Shown: piece after piece, positions 48,701 to 59,271 of the stretch
How the letters are laid out: each line of letters begins with the position of its first letter
How positions within the stretch are numbered: the stretch's first letter is position 1
IMG/VR virus record: IMGVR_UViG_3300032315_001715
Coordinates: 388,800 to 452,799 of that record
DNA: 64,000 nucleotides
Reading direction: 5' to 3' (one strand)
Source: a virus
Program-made: the position numbers and the translations under genes
Notes under the pieces: generated by a model
What the model was told of the DNA's origin: nothing
What the model saw: the letters and a program-made list of their open reading frames with translations, nothing else
The model's database searches: none

Positions 48701-51700
48701 TTATGCGATTGCTAGGAAAATATATGTGCCACCTGTGGCGTTTAATGCTGCTGGAGCCAAACCGCTGATTGTAAATCCGGTCGCAGATGGTTCAATATAT
48801 GTTGTGCTGGTGTTTTCCGCACTAGTGCTGTTTAATAACAAAAATGGATCAAGCCCGCCAGTAGCTGTGATACTGGTGCTAGGGAACTGCCTGGATGATC
48901 CGGACCAAACTATTCTGACTGCGCCTGATCCGCCATTACCACCACCACGTTGAGTTGGGTTACCAGAATTTTGACCTAGACCTCCTGCGCCAACCTGAAC
49001 CGTATAGGTTTGTCCTGCTGTCACAGAGACATTGTTGATGTAGGCTATGGCTCCACCACCACCACCTGTTCCGTCTCTGCCGCCACCAGCACCACCGCCA
49101 TGACCTCCACCCAGACCACCTTTGGCTTCTCCAGTTTCACTTTCTGCTCCCCCAGCATTCGAAGACGTTCCATACAAATAAGCGCCACCGCCACCGCCAC
49201 CACCCCAACTAGACTCAGCCCCATTTGTTGCTGCTAGTCCGCTCAATGTGCCGGCACCGCCACCGCCCACAGCTTGATAAACAGTAACACGTGCAGGTCC
49301 ACTTGCTCCATTTGTTCCTGTACCTGCTAGAACAGTACCACCGGCTCCCCCAACACTCCCGGCTCCGTTAGTATTTGTCCCAGCACCCCCGCCGCCTGCA
49401 GCAACAGTGCTTGTATTATTAAAAAAACTTGTCCCGCCAGCCGTTACAGCGGCACCGCCACCACTACCACCACCGCCACCACCGCCACCAACACATACAA
49501 CAGACACACTGGTAACACCAGCTGGCACTGTCCATGTGTAAGTTCCTGGTGTACTAAAAACCGCCTCGTTTTGTATAGCAACTATACCACGTGCACTGTC
49601 CCATACATACCAGTCACCAGTGCTGTCGGTACGCTTGATGAGAACAAACCTTGCTCCTGCCGTGAAGCCGCAATTGATGTCCTGGGTTGCGCCTGTGCCG
49701 GTGTAGGAACCAACCTTGCTGACGCCTGCAACGGTGGCAAAAAGATAGGCGACGTAGTTGCTGGAAATGCCATCATTAACAGCTACGTTTGTTCCGACTG
49801 AAAACACTGATGCGGTTGGATTAGTACTATTCCAATATGTTGATCCGCTTACATTTGATTTTGCTGCTGTAGAAGCAAGATCGAGAAATTCGGTATTTAG
49901 CAATGACGCCGAATAGGCAGCCCATAAACGGGCAGCAGATCTGTTTTTTACAATCATCAATTCAGGAGCAACTCCTAAATTGTGGTTAATTGTTCTAGCG
50001 ATTCCGGTTGCGGTATAACACACCACATCAAAGAAGCCAGGAGCACGGCGAAACAGGTAATTAATAAATGTATTGGCGGATGAGTTGGTGATGGTAGATG
50101 TCGTGCCTACTTTAACACCATCCATTACATCCCAAGGATTTGCTTGCAAGATGGTTGTGCCCGCCGCCACTTCTGCGGCGGTAGTAGATGTGTCCAGATA
50201 GCCAGTGCCGGTAAGCCTTGAAGAAAATAGACTTCCAACAACAGCGCCACGATTTTTAATCAATACTGCATCATCTGTTTGCCCGCCTGTAACGGTAGCG
50301 TTAACACCCGTACCGGTACTGGCATTAATGCCAAACACGCTCGTTCCGCTTGTCGGCGTCTTCATGGGACCGCGACGGATGGCGATGTAGATGTAGGTAG
50401 CTCCCGAACCACCTATAGGATCATGAGAGTTGAATGCGCTATCTGTCCCCGCAATACGAAACCCCGTTGAGAGCAATTGAATGGATGAAGCCCCCGCCAC
50501 TCCTTCCGCAGAACTGCCATCAGGAGCCACCGTTTGCGCTGCGCCACTCATGGGCATGCCGCGCATATTATCAACAACCCTCCAGCTAGAAGCAACAGGA
50601 GTGCCTCCACCAGCCGATTTAATTAACACCCACTGAGGTTCCCAACCAAGCGTTACAGTTACTCCATTGGTGTCTGCTGCGTACAATCCACAGCTAATCA
50701 CATTATCCGCGCCAGCATTACCAAACCCGCCTGCGTCGTGGGCAAAGAGGTAGGCGACGTAAGTTTCGCCCGAACTGTTTACGCTGCCATCTGTGCCCAC
50801 GCTGAACACGGTGCTTGAGGGCGCTGTGCTATTCCAAATTGATGGCTGGCTGGACTGTATGTTGGGTTGATTTAATTGCAAAGTAAATGCAGCAGAGGTG
50901 AGGCTCCTGTGATAAACACGCCAATTAAATCCAGCAGTTCCAGCGGACGTGCCTTTAACAATAATGCAGCCCGGCACTGAGCCGAGATTGTGCGCGATTG
51001 TTCTGGCAGAACCTGTGCCTGTGTAGGTTACAACGTCAAAGAACTTCGGCTGCTTGCGGAAGGTCCAAGAGGCGTATGTTGCGGCGCTGGTGTTGATCTT
51101 GGCGAGAGAGCCAATGCTAAAGCCATTTGAAAGGAAGGCGGTCAGACCCGTCGATTGCGTTGTCTGCGCCGCTGTTGAATTAGAAACGATGTCAAAAGTT
51201 GCTCCGCGCGCGGTATCATAGATAGCATGATCGGTCGCAGCGCTGCGACTTTTCATCCACACCATGCCGGTAGAGCTAACTTGATTTAGTGTGGCCAAAT
51301 AAGGTGTGAGAGAACTTGTCGAATTGGTTAGAGAGGTCGTAGAACTTGTGAAAGACGGTGTAGAGTCCGTCAAAGTTCCTGCCGCATCGGTGTTTGTGCT
51401 CGTGGCCGGTGTGAAAGAAGACTGGTTGTAAGAGAAGCTGCCAGATCCAAGAATGTAGGTTCCTATACCAGTGCCGTCTGCAGGAATTTTACCAAAAAAC
51501 ACCCTAACAGCAAACAACTGATCTTGAAAGCCTCCGCTAAAATAAATATTGGAACTAGAGTCAACTTTGATAGACCAAGAAGTTCCATAAGTATAAACAC
51601 TTGTAGCACTTAAAATGCTACGTTGCCACTGAAGCGTGCCATTTGTGTCATATCTAGCTAAAAGTATGCCACTCCCTAGATTGTTTGTTGTCTGACCGCA

Positions 51701-52648
51701 TACAAAAGAATCGCCGCTAGAATTGACAGCTATCGAATTAAAACTGGCACCAATTGAAGAAGGGTTTGTTAGAGATCGCTGCCATTGAATAACGCCGCTA
51801 GTGTTATACTTTGCAATAAACGCCGCAACGTCATTGTTGCCAGCCACATAAACATTAGAACTGGTATCAAAAGAGACCGCGTTAAATGTGCCGCTGTTTA
51901 TAGTGCGCTGCCATTGAAGAGTACCGCTGCTGTTATATTTTGCAACCACGGCAAGCCCGTTTGAATAACCACAGACAAGGGGGTTATTGCCCGAATCAAC
52001 CGCTACACCATAACCTAACGTAGTAAAATTTCTAAGCCGCCGTTGCCACTGAAGGACGCCGTCAGTATCATATTTTATAAGTGTAATACTAGGCTGGTTC
52101 CCTTGGTCAGTAGTACCACAAACGTACACAGCGCCAGTAGAATCTGTAGCAATTGAATATGCTATGTCAAAACTTAAAGAACTGGTGTAAACCCGTTGCC
52201 AAAGAAGCGTACCATTTGTATCGTATTTAATAATACGCCAGCCTGCAGGGTTATTGCTCGCAGTAACATAAACATTTGCACTAGAATCAAGAGCAATTCG
52301 AGTAACATTGCTACCACCAACAGATAGACCGCGCTGCCAAATAAGCTGCCCTGACGAATTGTACTTTAAAACTTGCATAGAGTTATCGGTAGAAATGTAA
52401 ACATTTCCAGAAGCATCTACGGCATTACCGTATCCCGTCGTTTGACCCCCCAAATCAACTAGTGAAAACCAGCCGGAAGTCGTAGCACCCGGAGCAAGAT
52501 TAATCCCGTTGTTGATCGTCTGCGTGCTGCCGTTGCCTGTGTAAAGCCACGTTGAGAATACGTCTTCTATATAAACAGGTGAGGAACTCGATCCAGTAAA
52601 TCCAAGATTTCTAGCACTGGCTGCACCTAGTGTTTCAATCACAGGCAT
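48701..52648 (-). CDS. Large fibre with beta-propeller and glycine-rich domains
   Basis: A 1315-residue protein. Residues about 60-390 contain regularly spaced YDTNGTLLWQR-type repeats with VDSSGNVYV strands, the pattern of SBBP-type beta-propellers. Residues about 400-1000 hold at least four similar modules of type TYTGTGSARTIAHNLGSVPG plus VAYLFAHDAGGFG, a repeated beta domain. Residues about 1040-1240 are poly-Gly and end GAVRIVWSGSSRQFPST, as in the protein at 36006. The C-terminus repeats the end module GTYIFLAIA. Likely a receptor-binding or enzymatic adhesin. Confidence 0.8.
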   Translation of the reverse strand: MPVIETLGAASARNLGFTGSSSSPVYIEDVFSTWLYTGNGSTQTINNGINLAPGATTSGWFSLVDLGGQTTGYGNAVDASGNVYISTDNSMQVLKYNSSGQLIWQRGLSVGGSNVTRIALDSSANVYVTASNNPAGWRIIKYDTNGTLLWQRVYTSSLSFDIAYSIATDSTGAVYVCGTTDQGNQPSITLIKYDTDGVLQWQRRLRNFTTLGYGVAVDSGNNPLVCGYSNGLAVVAKYNSSGTLQWQRTINSGTFNAVSFDTSSNVYVAGNNDVAAFIAKYNTSGVIQWQRSLTNPSSIGASFNSIAVNSSGDSFVCGQTTNNLGSGILLARYDTNGTLQWQRSILSATSVYTYGTSWSIKVDSSSNIYFSGGFQDQLFAVRVFFGKIPADGTGIGTYILGSGSFSYNQSSFTPATSTNTDAAGTLTDSTPSFTSSTTSLTNSTSSLTPYLATLNQVSSTGMVWMKSRSAATDHAIYDTARGATFDIVSNSTAAQTTQSTGLTAFLSNGFSIGSLAKINTSAATYASWTFRKQPKFFDVVTYTGTGSARTIAHNLGSVPGCIIVKGTSAGTAGFNWRVYHRSLTSAAFTLQLNQPNIQSSQPSIWNSTAPSSTVFSVGTDGSVNSSGETYVAYLFAHDAGGFGNAGADNVISCGLYAADTNGVTVTLGWEPQWVLIKSAGGGTPVASSWRVVDNMRGMPMSGAAQTVAPDGSSAEGVAGASSIQLLSTGFRIAGTDSAFNSHDPIGGSGATYIYIAIRRGPMKTPTSGTSVFGINASTGTGVNATVTGGQTDDAVLIKNRGAVVGSLFSSRLTGTGYLDTSTTAAEVAAGTTILQANPWDVMDGVKVGTTSTITNSSANTFINYLFRRAPGFFDVVCYTATGIARTINHNLGVAPELMIVKNRSAARLWAAYSASLLNTEFLDLASTAAKSNVSGSTYWNSTNPTASVFSVGTNVAVNDGISSNYVAYLFATVAGVSKVGSYTGTGATQDINCGFTAGARFVLIKRTDSTGDWYVWDSARGIVAIQNEAVFSTPGTYTWTVPAGVTSVSVVCVGGGGGGGGSGGGAAVTAGGTSFFNNTSTVAAGGGGAGTNTNGAGSVGGAGGTVLAGTGTNGASGPARVTVYQAVGGGGAGTLSGLAATNGAESSWGGGGGGGAYLYGTSSNAGGAESETGEAKGGLGGGHGGGAGGGRDGTGGGGGAIAYINNVSVTAGQTYTVQVGAGGLGQNSGNPTQRGGGNGGSGAVRIVWSGSSRQFPSTSITATGGLDPFLLLNSTSAENTSTTYIEPSATGFTISGLAPAALNATGGTYIFLAIA

Positions 52649-52659
52649 ATGTTGTATCC

Positions 52660-53403
52660 TTATGCAAACCTGGTCTGGCTTTCAAATGCCGAAAATGTGG
52701 CCGAACCGGTTTTGATGATGGTGATCGAATAGATATCAACGCTACTGGCATTTCCAGAGGTCGGAGCAGAGCCTCCTTGCCATTTTGGTGTAACGGGCGT
52801 GCCATCTACTTGCAATGCTGTCTGATAGTATGCCGTGACACCGTTGGTGACCATGAATGCAGCCGATACCGAATCACCAATATTTAACAAGCTATCAAGT
52901 GTGTTGGTTACATTTCCTCGGATATTAATGCTGAAATTCGCAGACGAATTGACAGTATAATATAATACCTGCTGGGTTAGCACATCAAAATTGACGGTTC
53001 CGGATGTTGCTGTTGCAGAAACCGTGGTCTTTTCCTTTAGGTTACCATTTAGCAGGGTAGTTGTAAGGGTTTTGTTGGTCAGGGTTTGTGTGGTGGTCGT
53101 TCCAACCACCTGCCCGGACGACGGCAGCGCCGTGGTTCCCTGGAAGGTTCCATCCGAGAATAAAATACCGTTGGATACCGTGGAGGTGTTGCCCATGCGT
53201 AGGTTGCCGGCAACAAAGACATTGCCACCGTAAACGGCCATCACGTTGCCGGCAACTATGGCGGAGGTTCCGACACCTATGTTGCCACTGCTGTTGATTC
53301 GCATTCGTTCAGTATTGCTGGTGCTAAACACCGTCGTGTTGCTGACGATGTTGGCATTCACCGAATAAATCGAATCACCAAGAAGACGAATGGTTCCGGA
53401 CAT
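52660..53403 (-). CDS. Fibre-like protein
   Basis: A 247-residue protein with an N-terminal fibre repeat ([31 protein letters not shown]), a hinge TQTLTNKTLTTTLLNGNLKE, and a C-terminal beta domain (YTVNSSANFSINIRGNVTN; AYYQTALQVDGTPVTPKW) of a type found at fibre ends. No chaperone domain of its own. Probably a shorter fibre in the same assembly as its neighbours. Confidence 0.72.
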   Translation of the reverse strand: MSGTIRLLGDSIYSVNANIVSNTTVFSTSNTERMRINSSGNIGVGTSAIVAGNVMAVYGGNVFVAGNLRMGNTSTVSNGILFSDGTFQGTTALPSSGQVVGTTTTQTLTNKTLTTTLLNGNLKEKTTVSATATSGTVNFDVLTQQVLYYTVNSSANFSINIRGNVTNTLDSLLNIGDSVSAAFMVTNGVTAYYQTALQVDGTPVTPKWQGGSAPTSGNASSVDIYSITIIKTGSATFSAFESQTRFA

Positions 53404-53421
53404 GTATGCTTGATCCCCTTA

Positions 53422-56400
53422 TTATACGTCTATGGCGGTTCTGAGTACCTTGACGGTCTTGTTGGTAGCTGCACTTGGTGTGAACTGTAGCTGCACCGTT
53501 CCCGCTGCTATGGTCGAGTCAAAGGTTCCCAACACCGCATTTGAGTAGATGAGGTTGTATTCGCTTTGGAACACCGTTGATCCGTTGTGTATCAGCATGA
53601 TCTGCGTGGAGTGGTACTGGCTGTTGGTATTGTCAGTGACCTGCACCAAGTAGTGTGCCGTTCGATAGCTAGCCGTTGCAAAGCTGTCCAGTGTCAGCGC
53701 ACCGGTTGTGGAGGTCGAGCTGACGTTGCCGTTCATGATGAACGCATTGCCCTGCACGGTAGTGTTGCTGACGACCCTGTTAACCGTTGCCGTTCCGCTG
53801 GCGGTTAGCGTGGCGGTTGTTACGCTGGTGTTGGCGATAAACGTGCCGGTGAGCATGCTGGTCGAACCCTGCACGGTGGTACCAACCACCGCTGCATTGC
53901 TGTACAGATTTGCACCGGTGATGTTGGAAACGGCACTGATCGCACCCGAACTGTAAACGCTTGCACCATTAACGAAGCCGTTGCTGGTGATGTTGGCACC
54001 AATGATCGCACCGCTTGAGTTAAGAGCGGTGGTCTGTACAAAGCCGTTGCTGGTGATGTTGGCACCAATGATCGCACCGCTTGAGTTAAGAGCGGTGGTC
54101 TGTACAAAGCCGTTGCTGGTGATGTTGGCAAAGCTGGCATTACCGCCGGCATTTATCGCACCGGTTGCATAGAAGTTAACGGTTTGTATGCCCGCGTTGC
54201 TGACAAGGTTTGCGCCGGTTATGGTACCAACCGCTGATATCGGACCCGAACTGTAGAGGCTTGTTCCATTGATGAAACTGTTAGATACCAGAGCATTGAC
54301 CGTTGCGGTGTTTTGCGTGATCAGCGTGGTGAACTGGCCGGTGCTGGGTGTTATGTTACCCACCGCCGTGGTATTGAGGCTTTGTGCATCGAGCACACCA
54401 CCAACATGTACGTCGCCTGCAATACCTGCACCGCCGGCGACCACCAATGCTCCACTGAATGCATTGGTTGATGCTGTTGTGTTGGTTACCGAGATGTTGC
54501 CGGTCCACGTGGCACCGGAAACAAACAGGTTGTTTCCGGTTGCTATACCACCGGTAACCACCAATGCACCCGTGGTAGAGCTTGTCGTGGTGTTGGCAGA
54601 TGTAAAGCGTACCGAACCGGTTGCGTTTAGCGATAGCGTGCTGATCGCGCTGTTGGAAGTGATGGCGTTGCCGGTGATGGTGCTGTTGCTGACGATGCTG
54701 CCGCCGGTTATCTGACCCGGTGCTGAGATCGTCGTTGCTGCGCTGATACCAGCGTTGGATACCAACAATGCACCTGTTATGGTTCCGCCGGTTATGCCGC
54801 CGTTGGTGCTGATGCTGGTGCCGCTGACCACGCCGTTGCTGATGACGCTAGCACCGATGATCTGTCCACTGCTGTTTAACGCGGTGGTTTGCACGAACCC
54901 GTTGCTGGTAACGTTGGCAAACGTGCCATTGCCGGCAGCCGATATCGCACCACTGGAGCTGATGCTGGTTCCGATTATAAAGCTGTTGCTGGTTACACCG
55001 TTGAATATCGCCGAGCCAGCTCCGTTTACGCTACCGCTGGCATAAAACGTGCTGGTCGATGTCAAGCCGTTGGATGTCAGCGATGCTCCGGTAATAGCAC
55101 CTGCTGCACTGAGCGGACCACTGGAGTTGATGCTGGTTCCATTTATGAAGCTGTTGCTGACAACGCTAGCACCGGTGATGGCACCGGCTGCGCTGAGAGG
55201 ACCGCTGGAATTGATGCTGGTACCATTGATGTAGCTGTTGGAAACAAGCGCCCCGCCAAACACCGTGTTGACGGCGTTGATGTTGCCTCCGCTGTAAACT
55301 CCAATGTTACCAATTAGAATGTTACCACTGATGGTACCGCTTGCGCTGATGTTGCTAAAAGTAACCGCGGTGTTAAGCACCAATCCGGCTGCGGTAATGG
55401 TACCGCCTACGTTTAGGGATCCACCAATGTATGCACCGGCGTTGACATTTAGCGTGTTGCTGAAAACACCGCTGTTGCTGAGGATGTTACCGCCGGTGAT
55501 CTGGCCCGGTGCGGATATTGTAGTGCCGGCAACGATCGCCGTGTTGCTGACCAATCTGTTGACGGTTGCGGTTCCACCGGTGTTGAAACCAGACGCTACA
55601 TATGCAAATGTTCCGACATGCAATGCACCGCCTATTCCTGCCCCGCCGGCACCTTCAATGACCAATGCACCCGTGGACGAGCTTGTGGATATTGAATTAG
55701 CCCCTGCGCTCAGTATCAGGTTACCAAAATTTGCTGTGCCCCATACAAACCCCGGGCTGTTGGCAAGTATTGGATTTGCGATGTTTGTTGCACCGGGTTG
55801 CACGTTAGTAACAAACAACAGCCTTCCGGTGTCATCAGCACGTCCCAGATAGCTATGAGCATCTCCGCTGCCTGTTGTATAATAGTGCATGATCATGCCG
55901 CGATCGAGACCGTCATCCGTCGTGAGCGGTGCTCCGTTTGGTCCGGTGCCAATCTGTATCAGCGGATCCTCGATGCTGAGCTGATCGGTGTTGATCGTGG
56001 TTAGATTACCTTGGATGTTCAGGTTGCCGGAAATCAGCACATTGCCCGTGAGGTGCGTGGATCCGCCAACGTTTAGGTTGCCGCCGATTCCCACGCCACC
56101 AGCAACCACCAGCGCACCCGTGGTTGTGTTGGCGCTGATGTTGGTACCATTAATGGCCACGGTGAGATTAGAAACTATGGTTCTTGCTGTGACCGAGCTG
56201 TTGCTTTGTATGGCACCGCCTGTTATGGTGCTGTTGCTGATCAGAGAACCAACGGATACCGCACCGCCGGCACTTACCGTGGTATTGCTGATGATGCTGG
56301 CAAAGGATGCGGATCCTGCTCCGTTAATACCCCCAGTAGCATAGAAGTTGGCAGTTTGTATGCCTGCGTTGCTGACCAGGTTTGCACCGGTTATGGTACC

Positions 56401-58464
56401 GACTGCGGAGATGGAACCTGAGCTGTACAGGCTGGTACCCTGCACGTAGCCGTTGCTGATGATATTGGCAAAGATCGCATTACCACCGGTATTGATGGTG
56501 CCGCTGGCGTACAGGGTAGCACCCTGTACATAGCCATTGCTTTGTATGTTTGCGCCGGTTATGGTGCCAACGGCAGAGATCGGACCAGTGCTGTAAACGC
56601 TAGCACCCTGTACCGCACCGTTGCTGGTAACGGTAGCAGCGATGACTGATCCAACGAAGTTGCCCGTGCCCGCCTGCACATACAATCCACCAGCAACAAT
56701 GTTACCACCGTTGCGCATGGTAGCAACGCCGTTAACATCCAATGTCGTGGTCGGGGTTGTGGTGCCTAGACCAAGTCGATTGTTGGAGTTATCCCAGAAA
56801 AACTGTGCGTTGTTTTGTGCAAGGGATGATGCACCTGCGAATATGATGGAACCCTGTGTCCAGCTGGTGCTAGCATTGGTACCACCGTTGGCATACGGTA
56901 GTATGCCCGATACGTCCGTGGCCAGCGCCACCTGGCTGAAGGTTATGCTGGTACCGTTTGATCGCAGAACGGTGTTACCACTAGCACCGGATACCCATTG
57001 TGGTGCACCTGTTAGGCTTGTTACCAGCGCCGAGGTAGACGCCGTGAGCAAGGTGCTCATTACTGCGGTGTTACCGCTACCATACAGCAATGCATATTGA
57101 GGAACTGATGCCATTCCAGATCCACCATTTGCTATGGTCAGCGTGCCTGTAACACCATTTGCAAGATCAACCTTGCTAAAGCTTAGGTTTCCTCCTGGAC
57201 CACCCGGGGATAGGTATGTATAAGGACCGCCGCTCAGGGACGATGGAACGCCGGTGTTATCAAACACCACCACGGCGTTGGTTGCACTGATAACGCTGGT
57301 CATTGACAGCCCATTAGCTGCCGTTACAACAAACGCATTACCAGAGAACGACGACGCGTTGGTACCGCCCTTGGATATCGGCAACACACCGGATGTGGAG
57401 TTGCTGTTAAGACTTATGTTACCCCAGTAGGGCGATGTACCATTGCTGAGCAGCACGTTGCCAATGTTAGCAGCGGACATTCCCAGCTTGCTCAGCGTCG
57501 TGGTGCTGGCGGTGGCAAAAAGCATGTCACCGGCCGCGTATGTGGTTAGGCCCGTTCCGCCGTAGTTTGCGGCGATGACGTTGCCTTGCCAGCCACCAAC
57601 GGTAACGTTACCACTTGGATTGATCGTAAATTTCTGTTGCGACGCGGCATCCACGGCTTGTAGGAAGAAATAACCGGTTGAAACTGGGCCTAGTTCCAGC
57701 GCCGTTTGGTTGACCGACGGCGCAACATTCAGTCGTACGATCGACGACGTTGTTCCGATTCCAACATTTCCCTGCACCAGCATGCCGTTGATCGGGGCCG
57801 TGGTTACACCTGCGTATCCTGATCCAACCGCAACGGTACCTGCAACATCAAGCTTGTTGACCGGTGAGATCACACGGATGCCAATGTTGCCCGTGCCGGT
57901 TATGGTGACGTTCTGCGTGGTGGATCCGTTGGTGCTGACGTATGCGCTTTGGGAAACAACGTTATATCCGATGATGGCATTACCGGTAGCAGATCCGATG
58001 CCGACTTGGTAATGGTCCGCATTACCGGCGTTGCGGGTAGCAAACAGTGCTGGCCCGTCGGTGGCAGAAACCACCAGGGCAAAGTCTGCCTTGTTGGTTC
58101 CGATGCCAACATGGGTATTACCGGTATGGAAAACAAAGTTTGAAGAACCACCAAATGTGCCGCCTGCGTTAAACTGCACGCTATTGGTGCTACCTCCGGG
58201 AGGGGTTGAAAAGCTAGCCGCACTGGTCGCTTGGTACGTACCGTCGGCAAATCTTATACCACTTATCGCAGCCGCGGTGTTGGTTATTTGTATGTTACCA
58301 CGAACTTCCAGCTGCGAAGTAGGACTTGCTGTGCCAATACCAACATTACCGCTTACTATCATTCCGTAAAGCGGAGCAGCGTTTGTCATTGCATAGGTAC
58401 CAACCACCACGTTCGTGGTGGCCTGCAACCCTTGCCTTACTATGAAATCTATCTGGTTGGCCAT
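53422..58464 (-). CDS. Very large tail fibre
   Basis: A 1680-residue protein. Its N-terminus (IDFIVRQGLQATTNVVVGTY) is paralogous to the 2339-residue fibre. Residues about 640-1600 are a long run of short repeats such as SNGYVQGTSLYSSGSISAVG, two of them identical at DNA level (66-bp units near 53987-54118). The C-terminal 110 residues (SYRTAHYLVQVTDNTNSQYH; TQIMLIHNGSTVFQSEYNLI) form a tip domain also found in the 236-residue neighbour at 58561. It has no S74 domain, so folding must be helped differently. Confidence 0.85.
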   Translation of the reverse strand: MANQIDFIVRQGLQATTNVVVGTYAMTNAAPLYGMIVSGNVGIGTASPTSQLEVRGNIQITNTAAAISGIRFADGTYQATSAASFSTPPGGSTNSVQFNAGGTFGGSSNFVFHTGNTHVGIGTNKADFALVVSATDGPALFATRNAGNADHYQVGIGSATGNAIIGYNVVSQSAYVSTNGSTTQNVTITGTGNIGIRVISPVNKLDVAGTVAVGSGYAGVTTAPINGMLVQGNVGIGTTSSIVRLNVAPSVNQTALELGPVSTGYFFLQAVDAASQQKFTINPSGNVTVGGWQGNVIAANYGGTGLTTYAAGDMLFATASTTTLSKLGMSAANIGNVLLSNGTSPYWGNISLNSNSTSGVLPISKGGTNASSFSGNAFVVTAANGLSMTSVISATNAVVVFDNTGVPSSLSGGPYTYLSPGGPGGNLSFSKVDLANGVTGTLTIANGGSGMASVPQYALLYGSGNTAVMSTLLTASTSALVTSLTGAPQWVSGASGNTVLRSNGTSITFSQVALATDVSGILPYANGGTNASTSWTQGSIIFAGASSLAQNNAQFFWDNSNNRLGLGTTTPTTTLDVNGVATMRNGGNIVAGGLYVQAGTGNFVGSVIAATVTSNGAVQGASVYSTGPISAVGTITGANIQSNGYVQGATLYASGTINTGGNAIFANIISNGYVQGTSLYSSGSISAVGTITGANLVSNAGIQTANFYATGGINGAGSASFASIISNTTVSAGGAVSVGSLISNSTITGGAIQSNSSVTARTIVSNLTVAINGTNISANTTTGALVVAGGVGIGGNLNVGGSTHLTGNVLISGNLNIQGNLTTINTDQLSIEDPLIQIGTGPNGAPLTTDDGLDRGMIMHYYTTGSGDAHSYLGRADDTGRLLFVTNVQPGATNIANPILANSPGFVWGTANFGNLILSAGANSISTSSSTGALVIEGAGGAGIGGALHVGTFAYVASGFNTGGTATVNRLVSNTAIVAGTTISAPGQITGGNILSNSGVFSNTLNVNAGAYIGGSLNVGGTITAAGLVLNTAVTFSNISASGTISGNILIGNIGVYSGGNINAVNTVFGGALVSNSYINGTSINSSGPLSAAGAITGASVVSNSFINGTSINSSGPLSAAGAITGASLTSNGLTSTSTFYASGSVNGAGSAIFNGVTSNSFIIGTSISSSGAISAAGNGTFANVTSNGFVQTTALNSSGQIIGASVISNGVVSGTSISTNGGITGGTITGALLVSNAGISAATTISAPGQITGGSIVSNSTITGNAITSNSAISTLSLNATGSVRFTSANTTTSSTTGALVVTGGIATGNNLFVSGATWTGNISVTNTTASTNAFSGALVVAGGAGIAGDVHVGGVLDAQSLNTTAVGNITPSTGQFTTLITQNTATVNALVSNSFINGTSLYSSGPISAVGTITGANLVSNAGIQTVNFYATGAINAGGNASFANITSNGFVQTTALNSSGAIIGANITSNGFVQTTALNSSGAIIGANITSNGFVNGASVYSSGAISAVSNITGANLYSNAAVVGTTVQGSTSMLTGTFIANTSVTTATLTASGTATVNRVVSNTTVQGNAFIMNGNVSSTSTTGALTLDSFATASYRTAHYLVQVTDNTNSQYHSTQIMLIHNGSTVFQSEYNLIYSNAVLGTFDSTIAAGTVQLQFTPSAATNKTVKVLRTAIDV
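53987..54118. repeat. Two 66-bp direct repeats inside the fibre gene
   Basis: Tandem units encode the 22-residue block SNGFVQTTALNSSGAIIGAN plus IT twice. Boundaries are approximate. Confidence 0.75.
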
Positions 58465-58560
58465 CGTTGATATTTCCCTGCTCGAATTTCCGGGCGGAGT
58501 CGTACCGCCAGCACTGTTATGATATTTAGCCTAACCGGTACTTAACGATGCTGTCTTCGT

Positions 58561-59271
58561 TCAAGGCTCGATGCTGGTTCGAATTACCTTGATGTTTTTA
58601 TCGCTGGTATAAAACGGCGTAAATGTCAGCAATACATTGCCAGTTTCAACCGTGCAGTCAAAAATTCCAATCCGTTCATGGGTGGTCACTATGTTATATT
58701 CGCTCTTGAATGCGTTGAGACCATCGTGTATCAGCATGATCTGCGTGGTATGGAACCAGCTATTATTGGTATCAGTTACCTGCACGATGTAATGGCATGA
58801 TCGATAGTTGGGAACCGGGAATGAATCCAATGTTACCGTTGATAGATCATCGACCGAGGTGTTGGTACTTTCGTATCCAACATCCTTGATCTGCAGGGTT
58901 GAAAGGGGATTATCATTTCCAACACCAAGACGTCCGGTCGATGAGATCCAACAAAACGTGTTGATGCCGCCGAAACTACCGGAATCGTTAAACTGTACCG
59001 CACCCGGGGTACCGCCTGGTAACATGGTTACCGCAGCGGTGCTCTGGAGCGATCCGTCGGAAAAATAATATCCGGACGACCCAAACACCGCAACATTACC
59101 AGCAACGCTGAGTGTCTGTGATGGATTGGATGATCCAATGCCAACCCGTCCATTTCGAACCACCAAGCTTGGGGTGATTTCAACTCCCAGGCTGGATCCG
59201 GTCACCAAGACCTGGCCAGCCGAGGTGTTCTGCGCCCTGAGATATTGCAGATCTAAAAGCTTTAAGGTCAT
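58561..59271 (-). CDS. Fibre protein sharing the tip of the 1680-residue fibre
   Basis: A 236-residue protein. N-terminal TLKLLDLQYLRAQNTSAGQV, a central repeat (VGIGSSNPSQTLSVAGNVAV), then a C-terminal domain (NYRSCHYIVQVTDTNNSWFH; TTQIMLIHDGLNAFKSEYNI) nearly the same as the tip of the 53422 fibre. The shared tip suggests a common receptor, or an exchange between fibres by recombination. Start and stop overlap the S74 fibre gene by TAATG. Confidence 0.78.
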   Translation of the reverse strand: MTLKLLDLQYLRAQNTSAGQVLVTGSSLGVEITPSLVVRNGRVGIGSSNPSQTLSVAGNVAVFGSSGYYFSDGSLQSTAAVTMLPGGTPGAVQFNDSGSFGGINTFCWISSTGRLGVGNDNPLSTLQIKDVGYESTNTSVDDLSTVTLDSFPVPNYRSCHYIVQVTDTNNSWFHTTQIMLIHDGLNAFKSEYNIVTTHERIGIFDCTVETGNVLLTFTPFYTSDKNIKVIRTSIEP